Shown here: in pieces, positions 1-6,172 of the stretch
Layout of the letters: the number at the start of each line of letters is the position of its first letter
Position numbering within the stretch: position 1 is the first letter of the stretch
NCBI GenBank assembly: GCA_002402575.1
Contig: DHGD01000043.1
Location: 1-6,172 of the forward strand
Length of the DNA stretch: 6,172 bases
Origin: Syntrophomonas sp. UBA4807
GTDB taxonomy: Bacteria; Bacillota; Syntrophomonadia; Syntrophomonadales; Syntrophomonadaceae
Reading direction: 5' to 3'
The notes under the pieces: model-generated
Told to the model about the DNA's origin: nothing
The model's database searches: none
What the model saw: only the letters and a program-made list of their open reading frames with translations
Position numbers and translations under genes: made by a program

Positions 1-254
1 ACAGGTCGAAAATAGAGCACCTCCCCGGAGCGGGTGTCTTTAACCAGGGCACCCTGATAGGTAATCAGGGGGAGATCCATGCCCATTTCCCGGGCATAGC
101 GCAGGGCTGAACGGTACATCCGTCCCGTGGCCAGCGTGACCAATACCCCCTCTTCGCGCAAGATCCTAATATCATGGGCGCAGCGCGGCGAGATGTGCAG
201 TCCCGAATCCAGAAGGGTATCGTCAAGGTCTATTGCCACCAATTGTACAGCCAT
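1..254 (-). CDS. Cof-type HAD family hydrolase, N-terminal part (cut by window end)
   Basis: Only the first 84 codons are present; the gene runs off the low-coordinate end. I translated it by hand from the ATG at 254-252. Residues 6-15 (VAIDLDDTLL) contain HAD motif I, DxDxT, with the presumed nucleophile Asp9 and acid/base Asp11. Residues 42-45 (ATGR) carry motif II Thr43 in the context typical of the Cof/YidA subfamily, and residues 67-71 (ITYQG) match the usual 'I..NGA' segment after it. Family members are cytosolic Mg2+-dependent phosphatases of about 270 residues acting on sugar phosphates, flavin precursors or similar small phosphates. The missing cap domain is what would hint at substrate, so none is assigned. 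The start is supported by AAAGGAG at 270-264, nine bases upstream. It is the last visible gene of the minus-strand cluster, 89 nt after the membrane protein gene. Family call is firm; specific function is unknown. Confidence 0.88.
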   Translation of the reverse strand, partial: MAVQLVAIDLDDTLLDSGLHISPRCAHDIRILREEGVLVTLATGRMYRSALRYAREMGMDLPLITYQGALVKDTRSGEVLYFRP

Positions 255-263
255 GTTTTCTTT

Positions 264-270
264 CTCCTTT
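264..270 (-). promoter_or_regulatory. Ribosome binding site of the HAD hydrolase gene
   Basis: On the minus strand AAAGGAG sits nine bases before the ATG at 254-252. It is close to a perfect Shine-Dalgarno sequence and fixes the start of a gene whose 3' end lies outside the window. Confidence 0.75.
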
Positions 271-295
271 CAGGAATTATTCCGGTAAATAAGAA

Positions 296-315
296 ACCGA
301 GCGCGCAGGCCCGGT
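296..315 (-). terminator. Weak terminator-like hairpin between membrane protein and HAD genes
   Basis: On the minus strand the arms ACCGGG (315-310) and CTCGGT (301-296) can pair over six positions, one of them G-U, around an 8-base loop. The stem could extend two more positions with another G-U pair. It is followed by the T-rich run TTCTTATTT. It lies about 30 nt after the stop codon of the membrane protein gene. The stem is short and the T run is interrupted, so it may be a partial terminator or simply chance. No clear promoter for the HAD gene is visible downstream of it, which argues for at least some readthrough. Confidence 0.3.
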
Positions 316-343
316 CTGATTGGGAATGCAGTTTCTCATCCGC

Positions 344-706
344 TTATTTAAACCGAAACAGTCGATCTTCTACCAAATAGCTCCCCGCAGCGCTGATCAC
401 ACTCAACAAAATGGCACTCAGCACAGCCCATCCAAAGCCGTCTAGGTCAAAACCGCGAATTGTTGCAGCGGTTATCCATAACATGAACCCGTTTATCACC
501 AGGGTAAACAACCCCAGAGTTAGAATATTAAAGGGCAAGGTCACTAGCAATAGCAGGGGACGAATGCAGGCGTTTATTACCCCCAGGAAAAGAGAGCCTA
601 CCAGGGCCGCCCACAGGGTGAGCCGAAAACCTGGCAAGAGAGCTGCCGTCAAAATGATAGCCAGTATATTTATGACCCATCTCAATATCCATCCCTGCAC
701 GATCAT
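344..706 (-). CDS. Small four-helix membrane protein, YvlD / phage holin family 4 type
   Basis: This 120-residue protein is almost entirely hydrophobic. Four membrane segments can be placed near residues 7-26, 31-48, 51-77 and 92-112. The central part, with NACIRPLLLLVTLPFN at 45-60 followed by ILTLGLFTLVINGFMLW (61-77), matches the hallmark 'N..IRP.L.LLTLP...LTLGLF..VINA.MLW' of the family represented by B. subtilis YvlD (Pfam 'mycobacterial 4 TMS phage holin'). The holin label comes from sequence similarity; chromosomal members are not known to lyse cells and their role is unresolved. The protein ends in a charged tail, VEDRLFRFK. The ATG start at 706-704 is preceded by an AAAGGGGAT site six bases upstream, and the length is usual for the family. 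It follows uvrC by 93 nt on the same strand. From memory, yvlD-type genes also lie near uvrBA in Bacillus, so the association may be an old synteny. No enzymatic function is implied. Confidence 0.87.
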   Translation of the reverse strand: MIVQGWILRWVINILAIILTAALLPGFRLTLWAALVGSLFLGVINACIRPLLLLVTLPFNILTLGLFTLVINGFMLWITAATIRGFDLDGFGWAVLSAILLSVISAAGSYLVEDRLFRFK

Positions 707-710
707 ATTT

Positions 711-720
711 ATCCCCTTTC
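711..720 (-). promoter_or_regulatory. Ribosome binding site of the YvlD-type gene
   Basis: GAAAGGGGAT on the minus strand ends four bases before the ATG at 706-704, leaving the GGGG core about six bases away. It supports this start over the upstream ATG at 740-738, which opens a different reading frame. Confidence 0.65.
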
Positions 721-745
721 CAGGTCATTTCCCGCTTCATGCTGC

Positions 746-759
746 TATTATTAATAATA
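746..759. repeat. 14-bp perfect AT-only palindrome
   Basis: TATTATTAATAATA reads the same on both strands. It is the only conspicuous symmetry in the 93-nt gap downstream of uvrC and lies about 40 nt before the start codon of the membrane protein gene, overlapping the candidate -10 box. It could be an operator for a dimeric regulator, but low-complexity AT sequence produces such palindromes easily, and no regulator is encoded nearby. Confidence 0.6.
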
Positions 760-782
760 TGGGATATTTTTGTTTTTTTCCA
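754..782 (-). promoter_or_regulatory. Possible weak sigma-A promoter before the YvlD-type gene
   Basis: In the uvrC to membrane-protein gap the minus strand reads TGGAAA (782-777), a 17-base A-rich spacer, then TATTAT (759-754). These match the sigma-70/sigma-A consensus at four of six and five of six positions. The -10 element forms part of a 14-bp AT palindrome. Such matches are common in AT-rich DNA, so this is only a candidate. If real it would let the last two genes be expressed separately from the uvr genes. Confidence 0.35.
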
Positions 783-799
783 CTACTAAGGTTTATATT

Positions 800-2605
800 C
801 TAGAGACTCTCATCTTGGCCATGCAGAGCCTGGTATATAACCCGCGCCAGTCCTGGGCCAATTCCCTTGATGGCGGCTATTTCCGCCTCAGAGGCCCGGC
901 TTAAGGAAGCCGCTGAACCAAATGCTTCCAAGAGCAGCTTTTTGCGCCGTAATCCTATGCCCTCGATTTCATCCAATCTGGATTTAGTTAATTTTTTACC
1001 GCGCCGCAGCCTGTTATACTCGATGGCAAAGCGATGCGCCTCGTCGCGTAGCTGCTGCAGGGTCATCAAGCCCGGATGGCGGCGGGGCAATTTCAAAGGC
1101 CGCCCAGCGGATATAAAAAGGGTTTCTTCCTTTTTGGCCAGCGCCACCACGGGAATATCAACCTGCATATCCTGCAATACTTGTTGAGCGGCATGGAGTT
1201 GGCCCAGACCACCGTCGACCATTATCAAATCAGGCTCGGGAAGAAAAGCTGGATTGCCCTGGCGAGCTTCGTCAAAACGCCGCCTCAGGGCTTCGGCCAG
1301 GGAAGCGTAGTCATTATTTTGCGGCAGCTTGATTTTAAAGCGGCGGTAGCATTTTTTGTCGGGCCATCCTCCGGTAAAAACCACCATCGAAGCTACGGTT
1401 TCTTCGCCGCTGAGATGAGACACATCATAGCCTTCGATGCGCTGCGGGATGACATCCAGGCCCAGATCCCTGCTCAATTGCCGCAAAGCCGCTTGATAAC
1501 GCTCATCGGCATGCAGTTTCTCTTCCCGCAATAATCGGGCATTCTCCGACACCATATCCAAGAGGGCCTTTTTATCGCCCCGCCGGGGTTGATGCAGACT
1601 GACTTTTTTGCCGCTGAGCTGTCTCAACCAATCCCGCAACAGGCCAGGGTCCCGGGGGAGCAGGTTGATTACAATCTCATCCGGGATATCGGGGTTGTCA
1701 CTGTAATACTGGCGCAGAAAGAAGCTGCTCATCTCTTCGCCCGGTTCGTCCATGCCCGGATGCAGCCAGTAGGTGTCCTTAGCCACGATCATGCCGGTCC
1801 GAATTTTAAAAACCAGAGCCAGATAAGGTTTATCCTCGGCAACGGTCACTACCGCATCCAGGTTATAGGGCCGGTCGAAACTGACTTTCTGCCTGGCATT
1901 GAGGCTCTGAACGCTATTGATCTGATCGCGCAGGCGGGCCGCCTTCTCAAATTCCAGCGCAGCGGCGGCATCCTGCATATCCGCTTTCAACCGCTCCATG
2001 ACCTCAGCGTGATGGCCTTCCATGAAACGTATCAGACCGCGCACACATTCCTGGTACTCTTCAACCGTAACCGCAGAGCTGCATGGAGCCAGGCATTTCT
2101 CCAAATCGCGGTTCAAGCAAGGACGGAGCTGTTTTTTTAAGGTTTTACAGGTACGCAGCGGAAAGATGCCGGTTAAGAGCTTAACAGTCTCTTTCAGGGC
2201 CGCCGCATCGGTGTAGGGGCCGAAATAGCGTGAAACCCCGTCCTTTCTCTCCCGGGTGATATATACCCGGGGATAAGCCTCGGCGGTGGTAATTTTTAGA
2301 TAGGGGTAGGTCTTGTCATCCCGCATAAAGATGTTATAGCGGGGATGATAGGATTTTATCAGGTTGTTCTCCAGTATCAGGGCTTCCATTTCGGTGCCGG
2401 TGACGATATAGTCAAAATCAGCTACCCGGGCGACCATAGCCCTGACCTTGGCCTCCAGGCCTTGCGGAGGCTGGAAGTAGGAGCGCAGCCGGTTCCTAAG
2501 AATTTTAGCTTTGCCTACATATATGACCCGGCCATCCCTATCCTTAAACAAATAGACCCCGGGCTGTATGGGTACGTCTTTAAGACGTTCTTTTAATTTT
2601 TCCAA
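800..2605 (-). CDS. uvrC: UvrC, excinuclease ABC subunit C (dual-incision endonuclease)
   Basis: UvrC binds the UvrB-DNA complex and cuts 3' then 5' of the lesion in nucleotide excision repair. The 601 residues are normal length and every domain is present. The N-terminal GIY-YIG nuclease (about 13-95) has GVYLF (16-20), IYVGKAK (28-34) with Tyr29, Arg39, and ALILE (75-79) with the metal-ligand Glu79. Four cysteines, C153, C163, C171 and C175, follow. A UVR domain for UvrB contact spans about 198-232 (ALEFEKAARLRD at 216-227). The RNase H-like nuclease has Asp394 (GYDVSH), Asp464 (MVDGG) and His524 (RDEAH), matching the 5'-incision catalytic triad. Two helix-hairpin-helix motifs lie near 545-565 and 575-595. 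The start is TTG at 2605-2603: it gives the expected family N-terminus, has GGGAGAGG six bases upstream, and the first in-frame ATG is deep inside the GIY-YIG domain. Its first 26 nt overlap uvrA, suggesting translational coupling. No damage to the frame is seen. Confidence 0.98.
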   Translation of the reverse strand: MEKLKERLKDVPIQPGVYLFKDRDGRVIYVGKAKILRNRLRSYFQPPQGLEAKVRAMVARVADFDYIVTGTEMEALILENNLIKSYHPRYNIFMRDDKTYPYLKITTAEAYPRVYITRERKDGVSRYFGPYTDAAALKETVKLLTGIFPLRTCKTLKKQLRPCLNRDLEKCLAPCSSAVTVEEYQECVRGLIRFMEGHHAEVMERLKADMQDAAAALEFEKAARLRDQINSVQSLNARQKVSFDRPYNLDAVVTVAEDKPYLALVFKIRTGMIVAKDTYWLHPGMDEPGEEMSSFFLRQYYSDNPDIPDEIVINLLPRDPGLLRDWLRQLSGKKVSLHQPRRGDKKALLDMVSENARLLREEKLHADERYQAALRQLSRDLGLDVIPQRIEGYDVSHLSGEETVASMVVFTGGWPDKKCYRRFKIKLPQNNDYASLAEALRRRFDEARQGNPAFLPEPDLIMVDGGLGQLHAAQQVLQDMQVDIPVVALAKKEETLFISAGRPLKLPRRHPGLMTLQQLRDEAHRFAIEYNRLRRGKKLTKSRLDEIEGIGLRRKKLLLEAFGSAASLSRASEAEIAAIKGIGPGLARVIYQALHGQDESL

Positions 2606-5459
2606 TTCGGGCCTCTCCCAACAACGGTTTTAGGTATCTGCCGGTGTATGACCGGGGGCATTGGGCCACCACTTCAGGACGCCCGGCCACAATAACCTCG
2701 CCGCCCTTATCGCCGCCTTCCGGCCCCAGATCGATAACGTGATCAGCTGATTTGATTACATCCAGGTTGTGCTCGATAATAACGACAGTATTGCCCGCAT
2801 CCACCAGCCGGTTCAAGACCTCCAGGAGCTGGCGCACATCATCCCGATGCAACCCGGTGGTGGGCTCATCCAGGATGTATAGGGTGCGTCCGGTAGAACG
2901 TTTGGAAAGCTCGGTGGCCAGTTTGACCCGCTGCGCCTCCCCACCGGAAAGGGTGGGCGCGGGCTGCCCCAGCTTCACATAGCCCAAGCCCACATCCTGC
3001 AGCACTTTCAATTTGCGGAACACCCCGGGAATGGTCGCAAAGCATTCCACTGCTTCATCCACCGTCATATCCAGGACGTCCGCGATAGTATAGCCTTTGT
3101 ATTTGACCTCCAGGGTCTCACGGTTGTAGCGCTTGCCCTTGCACACCTCGCAGGGAATGTAAACATCAGGCAGAAAATGCATCTCGATCTTGATGATGCC
3201 GTCCCCGGAGCAAGCCTCACAACGGCCCCCGCGGACATTAAAACTGAAGCGCCCCGGCTGGTAGCCGCGCACTCGGGCCTCGGCAGTCTGCGCGAACAGG
3301 TCGCGGATGCCGCCAAATGTCCCGGTATAGGTGGCCGGATTGGACCGCGGGGTGCGCCCGATGGGGTCCTGGTCTATGTTTATCACCTTGTCGATGGCCT
3401 CCGCGCCGATTATATCGGCGTACTTACTACCCTGCCCGGCACTGCGCCCGCCCTGCCCCGAGCGGCGGTTGATGCGCCAGTTAAGTCCGGGATGCAGTAT
3501 GTCCTCAACCAAAGTGCTCTTGCCTGAGCCGGACACCCCGGTTATGACCACCATCTCTCCTAAAGGGATTTCAACATCAATATTCTTTAAATTGTGCATC
3601 CGCGCTCCTTTGACCACTATCTTGTGACCGTTGCCGTCACGCCGCTGCTGGGGAATCTCAATATCCAATGCCCCGGAAAGATACTTGCCGGTCAAAGATT
3701 CAGGTGAGCGCAATATGTCCTGCAGGGTGCCCTGGGCCACCACCCTGCCCCCGAGCACCCCGGCCCGTGGTCCGATATCCACTATATAGTCGGCCTGGCG
3801 CATGGTATCTTCATCATGTTCCACCACGATCACGGTGTTGCCCAGATCGCGCAGCCGGCACAAAGTGGCCAGGAGACGGTCATTATCCCGTGGGTGCAGG
3901 CCGATGCTAGGCTCGTCCAAGACGTACAGAACCCCTACCAGACTGGACCCTACCTGAGTAGCCAAGCGAATGCGCTGGGCCTCGCCCCCGGAAAGACTGC
4001 CCGAAGCCCGGTTAAGGGTGAGGTAATCCAGCCCTACGTCAATCAGGAAATTGAGCCTGGCTTGGATCTCTTTTATAACCTGGCGGGCGATGGTCTGTTC
4101 ACGGGGAGTAAGGCCCAGCTCGGCGAAGAACTGATAACATTCGCGGATCGATAGCGCAGTCACGTCATTGATCGACTTGTCCCCGACCAGCACCCAGAGA
4201 ATCTCTTCACGCAATCGTTGCCCCTGACAGCGCGGGCACAACGTGGTGGTCATATATTTTTCGATTTCTTCTCGGGAAGCCTCTGATTTGGTTTCCAGAT
4301 GACGCCGCTTGAGATTATTGATAACGCCTTCGTATTGCGAGCTGAAACTATTTTTCTCTCCATAGGAATTCGTATAATTGATGCGGATACGGTCCCCGGT
4401 TTTGCCATAAAGTATAGCCTCGACCTGCTCAGGACTCAACTCTTTAAGCGGCTTGTCGGCAGGAATGCCATTCTTCTCCGCCATGCCGAATAGTATCTGA
4501 TTATAGTAAGTGTAGAAATTGTTGGACCAAGGTATTATGGCCCCTTCGTTGAGAGTTTTGTCCCAGTTAACCACCAAATCAGGGTCTATCACCAGTCTCT
4601 GCCCCAGGCCGTCGCATTCCGGACAGGCTCCGAAAGGATTGTTGAAGGAAAACATACGCGGGCTCAATTCACTCAGACTGAAGCCGCATTCCGGGCAGGA
4701 GAAGTCCCGGCTGAATACCTGGTCCGTTTCGCTGTCGTCTTCGCCCATGATGCGGACCACCACCGAACCTTCGCTTATTTCAAAGGCCAGTTCCAGGGAC
4801 TGGGCCAGGCGGCTCCGCATGTTCGCTTTCACCACTAACCGGTCGATTACAACGCTTATATCGTGCTTTTTGTTTTTCTCCAAAGTGATCTCTTCGTCCG
4901 TAGTGTATTCATAGCCGTCAACAATTATCCTGACATAGCCGTCACGGGATAGGTCCTGCAGGAGCTTTTTATGTTCGCCCTTTTGCGCTCGAATAACCGG
5001 GGCCAGCAATTTCAGGCGGGTTCCCTCTGGCAATGCCATGACGGTATCAACAATCTGATCCACGGTCTGGCGGCGTATGGGCTGATGACAGTGGGGACAG
5101 TGCGGTCGGCCTACCCGGGCAAACAACAGCCGCAAATAATCATAAATCTCGGTAACCGTTCCCACTGTGGAGCGGGGGTTGTTAGAGGTGGATTTTTGGT
5201 CTATGGAAATGGAGGGGGAAAGCCCTTCGATATAATCCACGTCGGGTTTCTCCATCTGGCCCAAATACTGCCGGGCATAGGCCGACAGTGATTCCACATA
5301 GCGGCGCTGGCCTTCGCTGTAAATAGTGTCGAAAGCCAGACTGGACTTGCCCGATCCCGAAACCCCGGTAAAGATTATCAATTTATCGCGGGGAATTTTA
5401 ATATCGATATTTTTCAGATTGTGTTCCCGGGCGCCTTTTACATAAATATAGTCTTTCAT
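2580..5459 (-). CDS. uvrA: UvrA, excinuclease ABC subunit A (damage-recognition ATPase)
   Basis: UvrA dimers scan DNA, recognise distortion and load UvrB. The protein has 959 residues, full length, with two ABC ATPase modules. Module I: Walker A GVSGSGKS (32-39), signature LSGGE (489-493), Walker B LYVLDEP (511-517). Module II: Walker A GVSGSGKS (641-648), signature LSGGE (837-841), Walker B YILDEP (861-866). Zinc-type CxxC pairs are C255/C258 with C279/C282, and C747/C750 with C770/C773; further pairs are C121/C124 and C408/C411. The UvrB-binding and insertion regions lie between Walker A1 and signature 1. DQDPIGRTPRSNPATYTG (697-714) is the conserved block after Walker A2. Residues 667-678 are an unusual Gly/Ser-rich stretch (see findings). 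The ATG at 5459-5457 has GGAG seven bases upstream. uvrB ends 32 nt before it; the stop TAA at 2582-2580 lies inside uvrC. No missing catalytic residue was noticed. Confidence 0.99.
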   Translation of the reverse strand: MKDYIYVKGAREHNLKNIDIKIPRDKLIIFTGVSGSGKSSLAFDTIYSEGQRRYVESLSAYARQYLGQMEKPDVDYIEGLSPSISIDQKSTSNNPRSTVGTVTEIYDYLRLLFARVGRPHCPHCHQPIRRQTVDQIVDTVMALPEGTRLKLLAPVIRAQKGEHKKLLQDLSRDGYVRIIVDGYEYTTDEEITLEKNKKHDISVVIDRLVVKANMRSRLAQSLELAFEISEGSVVVRIMGEDDSETDQVFSRDFSCPECGFSLSELSPRMFSFNNPFGACPECDGLGQRLVIDPDLVVNWDKTLNEGAIIPWSNNFYTYYNQILFGMAEKNGIPADKPLKELSPEQVEAILYGKTGDRIRINYTNSYGEKNSFSSQYEGVINNLKRRHLETKSEASREEIEKYMTTTLCPRCQGQRLREEILWVLVGDKSINDVTALSIRECYQFFAELGLTPREQTIARQVIKEIQARLNFLIDVGLDYLTLNRASGSLSGGEAQRIRLATQVGSSLVGVLYVLDEPSIGLHPRDNDRLLATLCRLRDLGNTVIVVEHDEDTMRQADYIVDIGPRAGVLGGRVVAQGTLQDILRSPESLTGKYLSGALDIEIPQQRRDGNGHKIVVKGARMHNLKNIDVEIPLGEMVVITGVSGSGKSTLVEDILHPGLNWRINRRSGQGGRSAGQGSKYADIIGAEAIDKVINIDQDPIGRTPRSNPATYTGTFGGIRDLFAQTAEARVRGYQPGRFSFNVRGGRCEACSGDGIIKIEMHFLPDVYIPCEVCKGKRYNRETLEVKYKGYTIADVLDMTVDEAVECFATIPGVFRKLKVLQDVGLGYVKLGQPAPTLSGGEAQRVKLATELSKRSTGRTLYILDEPTTGLHRDDVRQLLEVLNRLVDAGNTVVIIEHNLDVIKSADHVIDLGPEGGDKGGEVIVAGRPEVVAQCPRSYTGRYLKPLLGEARIGKIKRTS
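2612..2619 (-). promoter_or_regulatory. Ribosome binding site that fixes the TTG start of uvrC
   Basis: GGGAGAGG on the minus strand lies six bases before the TTG at 2605-2603, inside the last codons of uvrA. A good Shine-Dalgarno sequence at correct distance is the main argument that the non-ATG codon is the true uvrC start. Confidence 0.72.
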
Positions 5460-5491
5460 GGTGATGCTCCAGTCGTACTATCCCCGGCAGT

Positions 5492-6172
5492 TTATCGTCC
5501 CCGGGATCTTTTTTTGCTCTTGCGCGGCGGTTCAAGCAGTTTTTTCATCAGGTCGCGTAATTCGGCGGCGCGCTCAAATTCCAGAGCTTCAGCCGCCTTG
5601 ATCATTTCCGCCTGCATCTCCCCGGCCAGTCGGAGACGGTCTTCTTTCTTCAGCTCGGAGAATAGAGCGGCGTCATACGAGGCCGGGGCCTCAGCGATGG
5701 TGGTCTCAATAGCGGCGTAGATCTCCTTCTGTATGGTTTCCGGAGTTATGCCATGAGCGCTATTAAAAGCCACCTGTTTTTCGCGACGGCGGTTAGTCTC
5801 GTCAATAGCGGTCTGCATGGAAGGGGTGATACGGTCGGCGTACATTACCACCTGTCCATCCACATTGCGGGCCGCCCTGCCAATAGTCTGTATCAGCGAG
5901 CGTCCGGAGCGCAGGAAGCCCTCTTTATCCGCATCCAGTATAGCCACCAGAGCCACTTCGGGCAGATCCAGACCTTCGCGCAGCAGGTTAATGCCCACTA
6001 AAACATCAAATTTACCGGCGCGGAGGTCGCGCAGTATTTCCAGGCGTTCCAAGGCCTGAATATCAGAGTGCATATAGCGCACCTGTATGCCATTGTCTCC
6101 CAGGTAGTCGCACAAGTCCTCGGCCATACGCTTGGTGAGGGTTGTTACCAGGATCCGGTAGCCCTGGCTCAC
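5492..6172 (-). CDS. uvrB: UvrB, excinuclease ABC subunit B, C-terminal part (cut by window end)
   Basis: UvrB is the helicase-fold subunit that verifies the lesion after UvrA loading and recruits UvrC. The last 226 codons are present, against a usual total near 660-670, so the N-terminal ATPase lobe, beta-hairpin and true start are outside the window; the GTG at the edge is an internal valine. Numbering from that valine: motif IV region ILVTTLTKRMAEDL (7-20), motif V VLVGINLLREGLDLPEV (57-73), motif VI QTIGRAARN (95-103), then the conserved MYADRIT and ETNRRREKQ segments. A flexible linker near 155-178 leads to the UVR domain (about 181-213, core ALEFERAAELRD), which mirrors the UVR domain of UvrC and is its docking site. 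A short basic tail ends the protein. Position 90 is Gly where most homologues known to me have Glu. It stops 32 nt before uvrA on the same strand, with no terminator between, so uvrB-uvrA are very likely co-transcribed. Confidence 0.98.
   Translation of the reverse strand: MSQGYRILVTTLTKRMAEDLCDYLGDNGIQVRYMHSDIQALERLEILRDLRAGKFDVLVGINLLREGLDLPEVALVAILDADKEGFLRSGRSLIQTIGRAARNVDGQVVMYADRITPSMQTAIDETNRRREKQVAFNSAHGITPETIQKEIYAAIETTIAEAPASYDAALFSELKKEDRLRLAGEMQAEMIKAAEALEFERAAELRDLMKKLLEPPRKSKKRSRGR

Noticed and set aside
273..283. GGAAT-T-ATTCC inverted repeat just upstream of the HAD ribosome binding site
   Set aside because: Five-base arms around one base are too short to stand out and cannot form a stable hairpin with a one-base loop.
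174..380. Plus-strand frame crossing the HAD start and the following gap
   Set aside because: It is antisense to the HAD motif I region and the 3' end of the membrane protein gene, with no coding signature of its own.
344..706. Phage holin, hence a prophage remnant
   Set aside because: The family name is historical. No integrase, endolysin, structural gene or attachment repeat is nearby, and the flanks are housekeeping genes.
528..740. 70-codon minus-strand frame starting at the ATG at 740-738
   Set aside because: It overlaps the YvlD-type gene in another frame, and its sequence matches nothing I know, while the overlapping frame is a clear family member with its own ribosome binding site.
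411..803. 130-codon plus-strand frame opposite the membrane protein gene
   Set aside because: Basic, low-complexity translation mirroring the hydrophobic gene on the other strand; a shadow.
1589..2140. 183-codon open frame on the plus strand opposite uvrC, with others opposite uvrC at 1076-1534 and 867-1187
   Set aside because: They lie wholly antisense to conserved uvrC domains, show no family resemblance, and I saw no convincing ribosome binding sites. Long antisense frames are expected opposite GC-moderate coding sequence.
2752..5291. Several plus-strand open frames of 64-131 codons opposite uvrA, and a minus-strand frame at 3065-3316 within it
   Set aside because: uvrA is intact and strongly conserved across this whole span; these frames are Pro/Arg/Ser-rich shadows with no recognisable domains.
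5460..5491. uvrB-uvrA gap as a site for a promoter, terminator or small RNA
   Set aside because: Only 32 nt long, containing the uvrA ribosome binding site and no hairpin with a T run or paired -35/-10 elements.

Overview
The window is an ordinary, well-conserved stretch of bacterial chromosome. All five genes lie on the minus strand, so transcription runs from high to low coordinates: uvrB (3' part only), uvrA, uvrC, a small four-helix membrane protein of the YvlD/phage holin 4 type, and the 5' part of a Cof-type HAD phosphatase. uvrB and the HAD gene are cut by the window ends. Coding density is very high and no stretch without a gene exceeds about 95 bases.

The organism is probably a Gram-positive-type bacterium of the Bacillota, perhaps Clostridia. 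This rests on uvrB, uvrA and uvrC being contiguous, on the Bacillota-like UvrA and UvrC sequences, on the YvlD-type neighbour, and on strong purine-rich ribosome binding sites, one of which serves a TTG start. It is an inference from protein character and gene order; no 16S or other marker is present. Base composition is moderate, slightly GC-rich by eye.

Layout, in transcription order. (1) 6172-5492: UvrB C-terminal third, with helicase motifs IV-VI and the UVR tail. (2) 5459-2580: complete UvrA, 32 nt after uvrB. (3) 2605-800: complete UvrC, overlapping the uvrA 3' end by 26 nt and starting at TTG. (4) A 93-nt AT-rich gap with a 14-bp perfect palindrome and a weak promoter candidate. (5) 706-344: small membrane protein. 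(6) An 89-nt gap with a weak terminator-like hairpin. (7) 254-1: N-terminal 84 codons of the HAD hydrolase.

Together UvrA, UvrB and UvrC form the whole nucleotide excision repair incision machinery: UvrA finds damage and loads UvrB, UvrB verifies the lesion, and UvrC cuts on both sides. The spacing supports one co-transcribed unit. The two downstream genes may be read through from uvrC or may start from their own promoter; the sequence does not settle this. No mobile element, CRISPR array, tRNA or rRNA was seen, and I found no convincing undescribed system. The findings are second-look details in an otherwise housekeeping locus.
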